The notes beneath the pieces were generated by a model. It did no database searches, had not been told where the DNA came from, and was given only the letters and a program-made list of their open reading frames with translations. Shown here in pieces: positions 9,342 to 20,775 of a stretch of DNA of 27,500 nt. Each line of letters begins with the position of its first letter. Positions within the stretch are counted from its first letter, which is position 1. The position numbers and the translations under genes are program-made. The stretch covers positions 37,924,751 through 37,952,250 of the forward strand of contig CM022670.1 in the NCBI GenBank assembly GCA_012295275.1, given 5' to 3'. Source of the DNA: Chrysomallon squamiferum (lineage: Eukaryota > Mollusca > Gastropoda > Neomphalida > Peltospiridae).

Positions 9342-10316
9342 TTATTCCTACTTTTTGTTTTCAGGATGGGAGTTAGAATGTCCAGCTTTAAGTCACGCGT
9401 GCTGAGTATGTAAGATGTGGAATCTCAAGAACTTTGTATCAGTCAGCTTGGATTATATCGTTTTACATGAACAACTGCCGAAGTATAAACTTGGCAGTGC
9501 ACAGACCTGTATACACTCACGGGAAACAATATATACCATAGCATCTAAAAATAATCTACATTATGTTTTGATTAATGTAAATTTTTTCGCTGTTAACTAG
9601 CCGAGACACGTGTAGTTCTGTTATTAGAATAAAGCTCTGCGATGATAATTTATCTGACATTTTGTTAGTCAGCATTTCTTAACTACTGATGAGTGAAAAA
9701 CTATATTTTCTATTATTTAATATTAAACTATAATCTTTAACAATGTTAAATTATATTAGCTCTGATATTTAATTATATTGAAATATTGTAACTAAAATTG
9801 TACATTAGTATTTGTATCATTATTTCTGTAAACCCCACTGCATTCTAATATTACCTTTTAACTATGTTTTATGTACAAATATTATGCATTGGATATAACA
9901 GATGAGACAAAATGTGTTTAGAAATGCTAAGCTTTCCCATGATACAAAATAAAAGTATAAAACTCCTCAAAAATAAAACTAGGAACATGCATCATTCAAG
10001 CACGCACACACACTCACGTTTAAATATTAGAATCACTTCGTACAAATTTGTACATTAAACTGCATATAAAGGGATATGAAGGAGAAATTGAAAATAAAAT
10101 TCTAATGCAAAGAAACACGTATTCCATTAAATATTGTCGATTCCAAATGATTTGACTCCAAGAGTAATAATAATTCATCAAAAATAAAAAAATAAAATAA
10201 AAAAATAAATCGTGATTTCTAAATACATTATGTTACGACTTAGATTAATACGCAACGAAATATAATATAATGATGTGCTGCTTTTCAAGTTCATTAGTGT
10301 TCACCTTTATTCACAA
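9342..10316. other. AT-rich unique sequence, nothing recognised
   Basis: About 1 kb of AT-rich DNA with no sustained frame. The 61-residue open frame at 9415-9600 has no recognised features. A short CA-rich patch lies near 10003-10016. Confidence 0.6.
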
Positions 10317-10349
10317 ACGCACACACACACACACACGCACACACACACA
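10317..10349. repeat. (CA)n microsatellite
   Basis: CA array with one CG interruption near 10337. Confidence 0.95.
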
Positions 10350-10419
10350 AAACAAACACATACGATCACCTGCACATGCCCTACCACGTATCATCATGCA
10401 CATTTATTTTCGAAGTTCA

Positions 10420-10690
10420 TGTTCAGAAGCGAACACGACTTCAAACTAACGAGTTCCGTCAAACTTTCGCCAGTCCAATTTCCGAACACCAGAGAAAACG
10501 AATTTATCTGCGGTCGAAGCTAACGTTAGGACAACTGTCAGTGAATCAAACCTTGCCAATGATCTTCGAGTCTGGAGCGACAGAAGACTATCGACATAGC
10601 CCTGCCTGCCAGCGTTTTCTCCTGCAAGCCAGCTCTCGAGTGAAGTCAACGAATCTTTGATTGTTTGTCCACGCAAAACATGGCTCTCGG
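10420..10690. promoter_or_regulatory. Complex CpG-containing island with TCF-like motif
   Basis: Repeat-free complex sequence of nearly balanced composition. CTTTGAT at 10655-10661 fits the TCF/LEF core. Both strands happen to carry open frames of 76 to 94 residues (10376-10660 forward, 10446-10676 reverse), as expected when AT content and therefore stop frequency falls. Neither has recognisable domains or splice boundaries. Non-coding conservation is a guess. Confidence 0.32.
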
Positions 10691-10750
10691 GTTAAATTAA
10701 AAGACAAGATATTGCACACTAAGTCTTGAATGTGTGTCTATGAGTGCTTG

Positions 10751-10763
10751 GGTGTGTGTTTGT

Positions 10764-10800
<37 letters not shown>
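10751..10800. repeat. (GT)n microsatellite
   Basis: GT array with minor interruptions up to about 10770, then pure GT to about 10799. Confidence 0.95.
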
Positions 10801-10802
<2 letters not shown>

Positions 10803-11639
10803 AAAAATGTATTTATATTTACAAACAGAACAGGTTTTGGGTTTACGACAAATATTCTCTTTGTAATTTAAAAAAATAATAATTTTGTTTGGTGCAGATC
10901 ACTTTTATTAAATCCAATAAATTTCAGTGATGAATTTTGAGATCGGAATTTCAAATATCATTTCATGGAAATAACGTTTGTCATTTTGAAAATAGTTTAA
11001 TCAAAATTATTAAGGCAGTTTATTTTCTCTTTCATGTTATGTGAACATAATAGGATTTTGATTATAAGAAAATTAAAAAAAAATAATAATAAATGTATTG
11101 TTTCTTTAAAGTAAAGCATTCTATTTAGGTTATTGAAAAAAAAAAAAATTGTACGATTTATTTTTTATTTCGAAGATTTTTTTAATTTTCATTAAAAAAA
11201 AAAAAACTAAACATTAATTTAATATTAATGGTCGTTCGGTAATTTTTCACTGGGCTAGTAAAATCCTATCTTGTTGTTTATCAAGGACAAAAGGCGCTGA
11301 ATGCAGTATTTAAAAACGTTGACGATACCAAGTCATTTCTTCCACATAAAAACAACCTTCGGTCCTTCTGCGATATGAAAACCAATTCATAATCATTAGC
11401 TGGGGGAGATACTCTCTCTGTGTGTGTGTGTGTATCTGCGTCCATCTATAACTGTGTATTGATATATGCTTTAATACTAAGCTCGTGGATAATTACAAAT
11501 AATGCATATATAATTACGATAAGTAACAACAGACATGCAGAAACGCTGCAGTCAGGATTAAGAACTTGAATACGAAGCAGAGAGAATAAATAAATCGATA
11601 GACGTCAGAAAGATGACAACTAAGAAATGAAAGCGATTA
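10801..11639. other. AT-rich sequence with A/T runs, nothing recognised
   Basis: Very AT-rich, with A runs near 11138-11148 and 11195-11206 and a short GT run at about 11417-11433. No gene or structured RNA was recognised. Confidence 0.6.
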
Positions 11640-11895
11640 CAAGTGCCGCAGTTCTACGTCGTCGCATGCAGAGTGTCAGAGCCACTGCACGGTCTCACAA
11701 TGGTCGTCATACCTCTTCCGGAAACACGGCCATCTGGTCCGGAGCACGTCTGCTGGGGTCGAGTGTGTTTTGTGAATAGAGAAAAATGGCGACGAAAGCT
11801 GCAGGTGGCGTTTAATTTTTATTTTTGTCCAGCTAATTGCTTGACCGCACATTTCCAATGGCGTCGACAAATTGGAAATTTGGTCCTGTGTGTGT
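11640..11895. promoter_or_regulatory. Complex island with clustered E-box, homeodomain and RUNX-like motifs
   Basis: Within about 80 bases it carries CAGGTG (E-box, 11802-11807), CTAATTG (homeodomain core, 11833-11839), TGACCGCA (RUNX-type on the reverse strand, 11842-11849) and a perfect 9-base inverted repeat at 11851-11879. It ends at a GT run. Open frames on both strands are attributable to lower AT content. This is the densest motif cluster in the window, but binding is inferred from consensus resemblance only. Confidence 0.38.
11851..11879. promoter_or_regulatory. Perfect 9-bp inverted repeat with two facing CCAAT cores
   Basis: ATTTCCAAT (11851-11859) and ATTGGAAAT (11871-11879) are exact reverse complements with an 11-base spacer containing GTCGAC. 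Each arm contains CCAAT. It could bind a dimer or form a small hairpin. Confidence 0.5.
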
Positions 11896-12012
11896 GTGTG
11901 TGTATCAGTTGAGAGTATCATGTTCGTAAAGATGATGCGGTTATGGCATTTTTTTTTTCCTTTCACCAGTGGGCAAGGCGGTAAATGATCATCAGTTTGT
12001 CAGAATTGTTAA

Positions 12013-12855
<843 letters not shown>

Positions 12856-13396
12856 GAACTGAAAGGACGTCGGAGAGGTTATTGTGAAAAATTAATGATA
12901 TTTCAACTTTAACGTCAGAGAACGTCTAAGAGACGTTAGTGTGAAAATTAATCATAATTCAACTTTAACGTCATAGAACGTCTAAGTGTCGTTTATGTGA
13001 AAATTAACCGTAATTCAACTTTAACGTCAGAGAACGTCTAAGTGACGTTTATGTGAAAATTAACCGTAATTCAACTTTAACGTCGGAGAACGTCTAAGTG
13101 ACGTTAGTGTGAAAATTAACAACAATTCAACTTTAACGTCGGAGAACGTCTAAGTGACGTTAGTGTGAAAATTAATCATAATTCAACTTTAACGTCTAAG
13201 ACGTTAAAAATTAACATCTTTAACGTCGGAGAACGTCTAGAAAGTGACGTTACGTTAAGTGACGTTAAAAAAATTAACAACAATTCAACTTTAACGTCAG
13301 AGAACGTCTAAGTGACGTTAGTGTGAAAATTAACAACAATTCAACTTTAACGTCGGAGAACGTCTAAGAGACGTTAATGTGAAAATTTTAACGTGT
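12856..13396 (+). repeat. 56-bp minisatellite, about nine to ten units
   Basis: Units starting TTCAACTTTAACGTC occur at 12902, 12958, 13014, 13070, 13126, 13182, 13284 and 13340. Spacing is exactly 56 bases except across a rearranged patch at 13196-13283. A decayed unit begins the array near 12856. Each unit contains AACGTC-TAAGT-GACGTT (or a one-base variant), a stem-loop with 6-bp arms, and a TGACGTTA-type CRE-like half site. It has several CpG per unit against a CpG-poor AT-rich background. Confidence 0.95.
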
Positions 13397-14240
13397 GACC
13401 TTAAAATTTAGAATATAGAGCGAATCAGAAATTATTTGTAAAATTAAAACCGTCGTGTGTCTTTTTCTTTCTTTTGTTTTTTCTTCATTTTGTTTTGTGA
13501 CACAAATGAAAATAAATGGCTTCCCATCACGATACACTATTGATTTTAAGTATTAAAAATTTAAATTTGTTATTTATTGTATTGTTGATTAATACGTATA
13601 GTCATCTTGAAAACAACAACACACAAACGAACAAATTTAGTTTAGAATGTTAATCTTATTTAATATTCTTTTTTAATTTACGAAAAACAACAAAGCTGAC
13701 CAAAAACCATTTTAAAATCTTGACATGTTAATTAGTATTTTTTCCGTTTAACAAAAACAGCCATCAAGGAAATAAAAACACAATTATTATGACTCAGTTA
13801 CTAAAGTTAAACGCACTTTTATATAACAGATAATAGATATTTACACAACCTTTTAACTCGCGTGCATTACACCTAGGTGCAAAAGCTAATGGAATTTTCT
13901 TCGTGCTTGAAAATTAACAAGCTATATTGGCTTCAGTACTAATCTGTAGCAGTAGCTTGCCTTTTACCAAATCGATAACCTGTCCATTTTACTGTGCTGT
14001 AAGCAAAGAATTAACCCGTCAAGGAAACACAAGTAGAAAGCTGAAGACGGTGATTTGTTTAAATTTTCAATGGTGTATAAGTAATTATAATTTCAGCCAT
14101 TTTAAAAGAAAGTTAATATTTAAAAAAAACACGGAAATATGTAAAAAACAGACTGGCCTACAAAACACAACTTATATGAATATATAAATTGATGATATTA
14201 AAAAGAAATGTGTCCTTCAAATAAAATGCACAGTGAGAAC
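13397..14240. other. AT-rich unique sequence, nothing recognised
   Basis: AT-rich filler. The forward frame at 13927-14187 (86 residues) starts with TTG, not ATG, and has no recognised domain. Confidence 0.6.
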
Positions 14241-14386
14241 AGTAAAATGCTGGCAATACTTTAGTGAGAACAACAATGATAACTATGATGATAATGACAT
14301 GACTATGATGATAAAAATGATAATGATGTTGATGATCATCATGACGATAATAAAACAGAATGTATATAGTTTATTAATATATATAT
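14241..14386 (+). repeat. Dispersed repeat C, copy 1
   Basis: This segment matches the reverse complement of 22819-22974 through AGTAAAATGC, an ATGATGATAATGACATGAC core and AAACAGAAT, ending in a TTAATAT stretch. The main difference is in length, inside an ATG triplet run. Homology ends at both sides. The shared part includes complex sequence outside the triplets, so common descent is more likely than independent microsatellite growth. Confidence 0.78.
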
Positions 14387-14884
14387 GAAAGTAAATGTGT
14401 CTGTATGTGTATCTGTTCGCAAACAATTCTGACAAAAAGGTCTTAAACGGTGGCGGCATGATTTGGGATATTGGGACTATGATGGGACTATGATCACAAC
14501 GTTGATCATCCATGTATGTAGACTAACATCTTTCGAAACAGGCAACGAGCTTGGAAATTTATCCGTGTTTGGTTAGATGTCGTCAATGAAGAACAAACAA
14601 CCGTGGTCATCAGTAACATTTTTCCTTTTACCAAGGCTTAAATAAAATAAAATTTATATAGTTAAGTCTTAGAAATACTGGGTACCCAAGACAGTTCTGT
14701 TAGCACGTGGTACCGAAGAATGCCTTACGACAGATTATATAGTTTTATATTTTAATATATATATATATATATATAAAAACGAATTTTAATGACAATTTAA
14801 TAAAATAAAATATATATATATACACATCCCTACAAAGGATCAAGTTTTAAGCATGTAAAACATAACATAGCATGAAACGATTGG
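14387..14884. other. Unique sequence with short TA runs
   Basis: It contains an 11-base tandem duplication GGGACTATGAT (14473-14483 and 14484-14494) and TA runs near 14755-14775 and 14811-14822. No gene is supported. Confidence 0.6.
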
Positions 14885-14945
14885 TATAATATAATATAAT
14901 ATAATATAATATAATATAATATAATATAATATAATATAATATAAT
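14885..14945. repeat. (ATAAT)n pentanucleotide microsatellite
   Basis: About twelve perfect pentamer units. Its decay continues as ACAGTATAGC-like imperfect copies to about 15040. Confidence 0.96.
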
Positions 14946-15199
14946 GCAGTACAGTATAGCGTAGAAGTGTATGGTACAGAATAGTAAAGCACAAAAATGC
15001 ACAATACAGCATTGAATGATGAATTACAGTTCAGTAGAATGCAGTTTAAAAAAAAAAAAAAATTAAAAAAAGGTTTTACAATCCGTTATTACAGATATCA
15101 GTTATTTCTAATGATATAAAAGGATATTAATCTGAAGACAATACAGCAGCACAAAGCGCCATCAGATGCATTATAATTACTGAACTCAACAAACCCATC

Positions 15200-15466
15200 C
15201 ATCAGTTTGTCTAAACACAGTATTGTTTCAAGCACGTGCTAGTCGTTCTTTGCGTTCGGTTAATGCGTTTTCTCTGTTTATTTGACCAGACACGTGTCAG
15301 ATGAAAACATCTGCTCGCGAAACAATAATGTTTTTGTAAATAAATTAGCTGTTAGCATCGTGTACTGACATTTCGTCAACAACAAAGATGGTGGATAACA
15401 ACTTACCTCCGAAAAAAAAAAAAAAAATCATCTTGCTCTGTATGCAAGACTGTGAAATCAAATGCA
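15200..15466 (-). mobile_element. Dispersed repeat B, copy 2 (inverted relative to copy 1)
   Basis: Reverse complement of 5909-6184. It keeps the GAGGTAAGT-like end (reads ACTTACCTCC on this strand), the A run (15414-15427), both CACGTG motifs and the CAGATG/CATCTG hairpin. It is directly followed by a diverged partial unit of the same family at 15466-15551, which copy 1 lacks. Confidence 0.8.
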
Positions 15467-15551
15467 CATCTGTTTTGCGAAACAATAATGTTTACGTAAA
15501 TAAATTAGTGTTAGTGTCTATGCGCTGACAGTTCGTAAACAACAAAGATGG
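15466..15551 (-). mobile_element. Diverged partial tandem unit of dispersed repeat B
   Basis: It repeats 15307-15392 at an offset of about 160 bases, from ACATCTG to AACAAAGATGG, with scattered substitutions and one length difference. It is clearly older than the copy 1/copy 2 split. It lacks the donor-like GTAAGT end. This suggests that the element is built from, or arose from, a unit of about 160 bp in tandem. Confidence 0.75.
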
Positions 15552-15725
15552 TTAACATGTTATTTCTGATAGACACTTACTGTCCATGTAGAATTTTTAA
15601 AAACTATGTTACATTAACTACAAATTTCGAAAACAGAAGTGAAAGTTGATGTCATTATTTTATCAGTTTAGTAATAAGTAAACGTCAAATGTGACGTAGT
15701 GAAGGCTCTAGCTAGTAAAATGTTA

Positions 15726-15726
<1 letters not shown>

Positions 15727-15773
<47 letters not shown>
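15727..15773. repeat. (GT)n microsatellite
   Basis: Uninterrupted GT array of about 23 units. Confidence 0.97.
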
Positions 15774-15774
<1 letters not shown>

Positions 15775-16429
15775 TAACGTTAGCAAGATTTTCGTATATT
15801 TTATGATCCAGTGAAATAACTTGATGATAAAAACGGCAGATTCCAGAATTAAAGCTTTTTTACAATATTACACTGTTTTTGAAAATATATAAGAAAAGCG
15901 AAATATCTGCTTTATGTTGACTGTATCAAAATTATATCGAATTATGAAGGATGTTAACCTAATGATGAATCTAAATTTTGAGTTCAAGCAGAAGTAAGTC
16001 CAATATATAGTGTTACAAAAAAATGTTTCGAAGCGTTCAGAATTTTAATTCATCTGAGAAATTTGCAGCAGAAAATTTGTGAATAATGGATAAAGGCGAT
16101 GAAGAAAATCAAATGAAATAAGTCAATAAAGCCCTCAACGGGACTTTCACCGAGAAGAGTCAAAAACACAGAAACAGAAACAGAGATGCCAGTTTTACTT
16201 AAATTGAATTATCTCTTCGGAAATAATTTCCTTAACAAGTTACACGATCGGAATTGCAATAATTATATTAACATCTGAAATAATAAGGTAAAAAAAAAAA
16301 ATATATAATAATAATAATAATAATAATTGGAAATTGGCGAGGTGAGACTTTATTAAATTTCAGCATCATCATCATCATGTTAAAAAAGCATCATTTACGT
16401 CTAATATGTCCACAAGCTTCATTTCAGAT
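15774..16429. other. AT-rich unique sequence, nothing recognised
   Basis: AT-rich DNA with an A run and ATA triplets at about 16290-16327 and ATC triplets at 16363-16378. Confidence 0.6.
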
Positions 16430-17120
16430 ACCGCTGTCATAATGAGCTGACAAGACGTGTAGCAGATCCAACCTCGAATACTGCGTTGGCGTCGGTATTC
16501 GTTTCAGTATTACTGTTTTTAAGCGCGAATAAAAACTTAGCTGTAGACAGTCAACTTTGTATACGTAAAGGCCAGATCTGGTGGCAACAGCGTTGTTTCG
16601 TTGTTTACCACCGCAAGCTGTTTATTGATCCTGCCGATCTGTTTTATGTGCTGTTTACGAGGCCGCTGACTTCGTCCTCTCGGTTAACAAAGAGTCAGAA
16701 GAAGACGCAGAAGACACAGGTGTCCCCCATCTCCGTTGCATCAATTAATCGACGTCTTTTAAAACTCTGCCGAACCTTCTATTTTATCGCTCTCGTGAAG
16801 CAATCAACGCGCGGGCTGCCTTCGACTTAAAGAGGGTTAATGCTGATTTTCTGCTGCAGTTCTTCATCGTCGAGCGTCTCCGAAGATTTCAGCACTCGCT
16901 CTTCCCGGCCGCCTTCAGAGATATCGATAACATCCAGCAATTGCGACAGACCTGTCGACCACTCCGCGTGTCCCGTGGGTGCAAGATAAACATTAGTATT
17001 TTGCTAGCAGACTGATAAGCTTAGAGAGCAATTCACAAGCAGACTTGTTTATTAAGGATTAACACGGAAGACGTTGGCAGCTTGACCTCTCGTCCCAGCT
17101 AGAAGTCGTTGTAATTCTGT
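16430..17120. promoter_or_regulatory. Longest complex CpG-containing island
   Basis: Nearly 700 bases with no simple repeats and frequent CpG (GCGTTGGCGTCGG, CATCGTCGAGCG, CCACTCCGCG). A forward frame of 114 residues (16486-16830) is open, but it starts with TTG and shows no convincing domain. Its hydrophobic N-terminal stretch is short and could be chance. I cannot exclude an exon or first exon of an unknown gene. A non-coding regulatory block or decayed element is equally possible. Confidence 0.33.
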
Positions 17121-17221
17121 TTCGCACTTCGAGCAGATAATGCAGAAAGCGAAGGATCTGTATTTTTTAAACACCAGAGCATTATTCTATATGGTTTTTT
17201 TTTTCTCTGTCGATTTTTTGA

Positions 17222-17330
17222 AGACTTATATATATATGGGTGCGTGTGTGTGTGTGTCTCAAAATCATGGAATAAAAAAATACAGATAACATATACACAC
17301 ACACACACACACACATACATAACACATACG
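17222..17330. repeat. (TA)n, (GT)n and (CA)n inverted microsatellite
   Basis: A TA run (17227-17236) leads into GT repeats (17241-17257). About 35 bases later a CA array follows (17293-17315). GT and CA are complementary and can pair as a hairpin. Confidence 0.9.
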
Positions 17331-18000
17331 TACCTACATCTACAAATATTCATAAATTCTTGTACATACATATCGTCATTAGACAATATACACACAGATG
17401 CGTTCGCACACATAATTAATACAAACAACATAACACAAAACCAAAAAAATAACAATCACTGGCTTCGAGAATCCTGCATCTGTCCGGATGTATGGATCTC
17501 AAGAGATGTGACTGCTTCCTAAAACCTATTACTCTCCATATCTGTATCTGATAACATAAACACTCTTCATCCAGCCAGTGTTTGCCGAACAAATGGAGTC
17601 TGTATTGTGTTTATAAATATCGGATGGATCAGGGACCGATGCAATGAAGTCAGTATATGCATTATTCAATAAAGGAGTGGTTTGATCTACTTTGCTATGA
17701 ACCGTTGTTAAATAAAACAGTGCTCTAGTTCAACAGTGTGGCAAAAATAGCTTTCGAGTGATGAGGACGCTGAACAAAAACAATTGCTGTTGTTGGAAAA
17801 GCTAGTAATTATAATGGGAAGGGAAAAGACAGGGATTTTGAGTTTGAAGTGTATGACTTTTATTTATTTAACATGAAATTTTAAACGGAATGAAATTTAG
17901 ATGGCAAATATACAATAAATAAGGTTAGCCATAAACATTAGATACATTTTTAAAACATATTGTATATTAAGGAAAATTTAAAAGAAGAAGATATTAAACA
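17331..18000. other. Unique sequence, nothing recognised
   Basis: Moderately complex from 17460 to 17830, then AT-rich. No frame or RNA gene is supported. Confidence 0.55.
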
Positions 18001-18029
18001 AATAATTAAGATAATTTAGATATACACAA

Positions 18030-18372
18030 TTGTTTTTTTTTTTTTTCCTTAACATTTATCTTTAGATGTTAAGCATATTATAAAACACTTAAAGCAGAAA
18101 ATGTAATTTAATTATATTCTTTTATTCATTAAGAAGTGAAAATTATAAATTAAAATAAAACAGAGAATTTAAACTGAAATATTTCTTTCATACCTTAACT
18201 TATATCATTATACGTTAAACGAAAAAAAAAAAAAAAAAAAAAAAAAATGTATCCTAATACATTTTTTATTTTATAATTCCTCAGATTCCTGAAATTAGAC
18301 AAAATAGTCATTTTTCATTCATATATTTCTTTCTTTCTCTCTCTTTTTTTTTTTCTTTTTTTTTTTTTTTGA
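18030..18372. repeat. AT-rich stretch with long poly-T and poly-A runs
   Basis: T run at about 18031-18046, A run at about 18222-18247 and T runs at about 18345-18370. Intervening DNA is AT-rich without recognisable content. Confidence 0.85.
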
Positions 18373-18424
18373 GCCATTCATATCTAAGCTTTTAAACTTA
18401 AAAATATAACGTAAAAGAGGACAA

Positions 18425-18655
18425 ATCATACAACGTAATCAGATACACTTGTTGCGCATCCCGGGCTGTGATAATTAAATGTTAAACAGATCAGTGTTCT
18501 GATGCTACGACTCCTGCTGCTGTTTTTAACGATCACTCCCACATAAACCAGAAATTTCTAAATCGCGAAAAACTACAGAGACAAGAGACACACTGTGAAA
18601 CAGAGCCGAAACAGAATACACCCCAGTGAGAACTCCCGCTGGCCAATCAAATGAA
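18425..18655. promoter_or_regulatory. Weak complex island with CCAAT motif
   Basis: Repeat-free segment containing CATCCCGGGCTGTGATAATT and, near its end, GGCCAATCAA (CCAAT-box-like, about 18641-18650). It is flanked by T-rich DNA on both sides. Evidence for function is limited to composition. Confidence 0.22.
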
Positions 18656-19250
18656 TACAATTATTTACTCCTTTATTTTTATTTTTTTATTTTTTTTTTC
18701 TGGTTTATTTATATTAAGTTTTTATCAAAATGTTTTACGAAGGAAAGGATTTCGTTTTTTTTTTTTTGATTATAAAGAAAAACAAAATCGATGAGGCAAT
18801 GTCATGCACTTTTGATTTGTGTTATCAGAACTGAAGTACGTCACAACGTTTTAACGGGATGTTGTGAATGTGGATAATACGTTAAGATAATATTGGTTTA
18901 CACAGTGTTTTAAAAGTGATGGTTATTATGAAATTATCTCTGTTAATCACTTATTATCAGATACTGATGTAACACAGTGCGTTATGCTGTATTGTTTGTT
19001 CATTGCATGTTGACATAATTATGATCAATATTCATCATTTTCGTTTTGTCGAATCAAATATGCATGGAGACCCCCATCCATCTATTTAGTGGTTCTGTCA
19101 TTACTCATTCATTCACTTAAAAGACGTCACAAACTGATCTCTAAAAACGATAATCCTCAAATCCATTAATATAGGATAGTTTATACCGTATTCTCATTTA
19201 AGATAGCACATGAAATATTAATCGTAAAATATAATTTTTAAAACCGTCAA
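18656..19250. other. AT-rich unique sequence, nothing recognised
   Basis: T-rich at 18660-18770, then AT-rich filler with no sustained frame. Confidence 0.6.
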
Positions 19251-19256
19251 AAACTC

Positions 19257-19576
19257 AGCGAGACAGACAGACAGACAGAGAGACACACATACAGACATAC
19301 AGACACACATGTGCACAGACACGTTCATACATCAGACACAATTTCACATACGTACTCAAATACCAAATACAAACATACACATTTACACACACAAACATAC
19401 AAATATATACATATAAAAATACATACATGCATAAATACATAACATACATACATAAAATGCATCCATCCATACATATATACATACACAGGCATACATACAC
19501 ACAGATACATCTAGGCACATACATACATAGATAAATACACGCATTCACACACACATACACACGTTCATTCATACAG

Positions 19577-19613
<37 letters not shown>
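19257..19613. repeat. Long CA/CATA/GACA low-complexity tract ending in (CA)n
   Basis: GACA repeats (19259-19278) grade into hundreds of bases made of CATA, CACA and CATC words and finish in a pure CA array at about 19578-19613. The 119-residue reverse frame (Cys/Val/Tyr/Met strings) is generated by this tract. Confidence 0.92.
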
Positions 19614-19617
<4 letters not shown>

Positions 19618-19739
19618 ATCACATCAATAATAAGACAGAATAAAACTGCTAGAAATGTAGCAATTAGTTGAAAATAAATTTTCTCCTACACACAACTCCT
19701 CTGTCTTCTTCTTCTTCTTTTCTTTTCTTTAAATATTTT

Positions 19740-20180
19740 TTCACGCTGTATGATTCGGAAAATGTCAGTTTCATTTGGACACTTTCGCACTCTTAATACC
19801 CTCGCATCCAATGTATGAGAGCTCACACAAACTCGTGCCACAAACAGCTTTCACCGGTCTTATTTTTCAGACGATTATCAAACTCGCCGGCATTTCCTTT
19901 AATATGGACACAAATAAGCTAACCTCGGAGAAACTGGATAGGCAGCCCCATCGGTAACGTTACTCTGCTAATGTGTTACTGGATTTGATAGAAAAAAATT
20001 CTCTAATATTTCTCTTTATCGAATATTCGGCGAGCTGATTTAATATACCCGTGGATGATAGAGTGTGGATATATCACGCCGGTTTCCCAACGACGAAGTC
20101 TGATTTATCGTATATGTTGTATGTCCAATATCTTTGACGCGAAGAACTGAATTCGTTCTAGTCTTGTTACAATAGATCGC
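19740..20180. promoter_or_regulatory. Complex island; possible conserved non-coding element
   Basis: Repeat-free sequence of about 440 bases between a TTC/TTTTC tract and a TTG tract. It contains the palindrome GTAACGTTAC (19954-19963), several CpG words (CTCGCCGG, ATTCGGCG) and TAAT/TTTATCG motifs. It has no frame longer than about 60 residues. Non-coding function is inferred. Confidence 0.32.
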
Positions 20181-20221
20181 GGTTCACATTTCCAGAAAAC
20201 AAAATATCAGGTGCGGGGATA

Positions 20222-20353
20222 TTGTTTTTCGATTATTATTGTTGTTTTTGTTGTTGTTGTTCTTCTTCTTGGTGTTATTTTCGTTGTTGTTGTTAATGTT
20301 GTTGTTGTTGTTATTTTTGTTGTTGTTGTTGTTGTTGTTATTATTATTATTAT
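20222..20353. repeat. (TTG)n / (TTC)n / (ATT)n trinucleotide tract
   Basis: Interrupted TTG and TTC triplets pass into ATT triplets at about 20338-20353. The reverse frame reads Thr/Ile strings. Confidence 0.92.
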
Positions 20354-20516
20354 GAAAATGCTAATTAAATATTCATCTTTGCAATAAGCTATAAAATTTT
20401 CAGTAAGTTTAAAACATGGCAGCGCACACACATTTTTAGGTGTTCTTTTCCACCAGAGCGTTAATAATAAAAAAGAAGAAATATATAAAATTAGTATTAC
20501 AAGAAAATGAATTCCA

Positions 20517-20550
<34 letters not shown>
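20517..20550. repeat. (ATA)n microsatellite
   Basis: About eleven AAT triplets in AT-rich surroundings (20455-20640 otherwise unremarkable). Confidence 0.93.
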
Positions 20551-20775
20551 GTTATCATAAATAAATACTTTAAGGAAGAAAAATATTACAAAAAGTATAA
20601 AATAAAGCATCAAATCTTCGCTTTGTTCAGTCATTTTTCTACCTGATTGAAAACAGTGAACATGTACGTTTGTTTCTTTGTTCGCAAAATTTTTTTTTTA
20701 TGTCATATGTTAATGACGTGAACGACATGATTACCTCACAGATCGGAAATAGATTAACACCTGCATTGCTGCAGC

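Noticed and set aside
11643-11966. Opposed open frames of 89 and 96 residues across the same island
   Set aside because: Frames open on both strands reflect lower AT content and thus fewer stops. Neither shows a domain or codon pattern.
12856-13396. CRISPR-like array
   Set aside because: Repeats are contiguous 56-bp units without unique spacers, in a eukaryotic-looking context. It is a minisatellite.
17099-17455. 118-residue reverse-strand open frame with a hydrophobic N-terminus
   Set aside because: Its middle is GT/CA microsatellite (Cys-Val and Thr-His strings). The hydrophobic start is short and comes from T-rich DNA.
19255-19614. 119-residue reverse-strand open frame rich in Cys, Val, Tyr and Met
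   Set aside because: It is a direct translation of CA/CATA simple sequence. Several phases are open for the same reason and no domain is visible.
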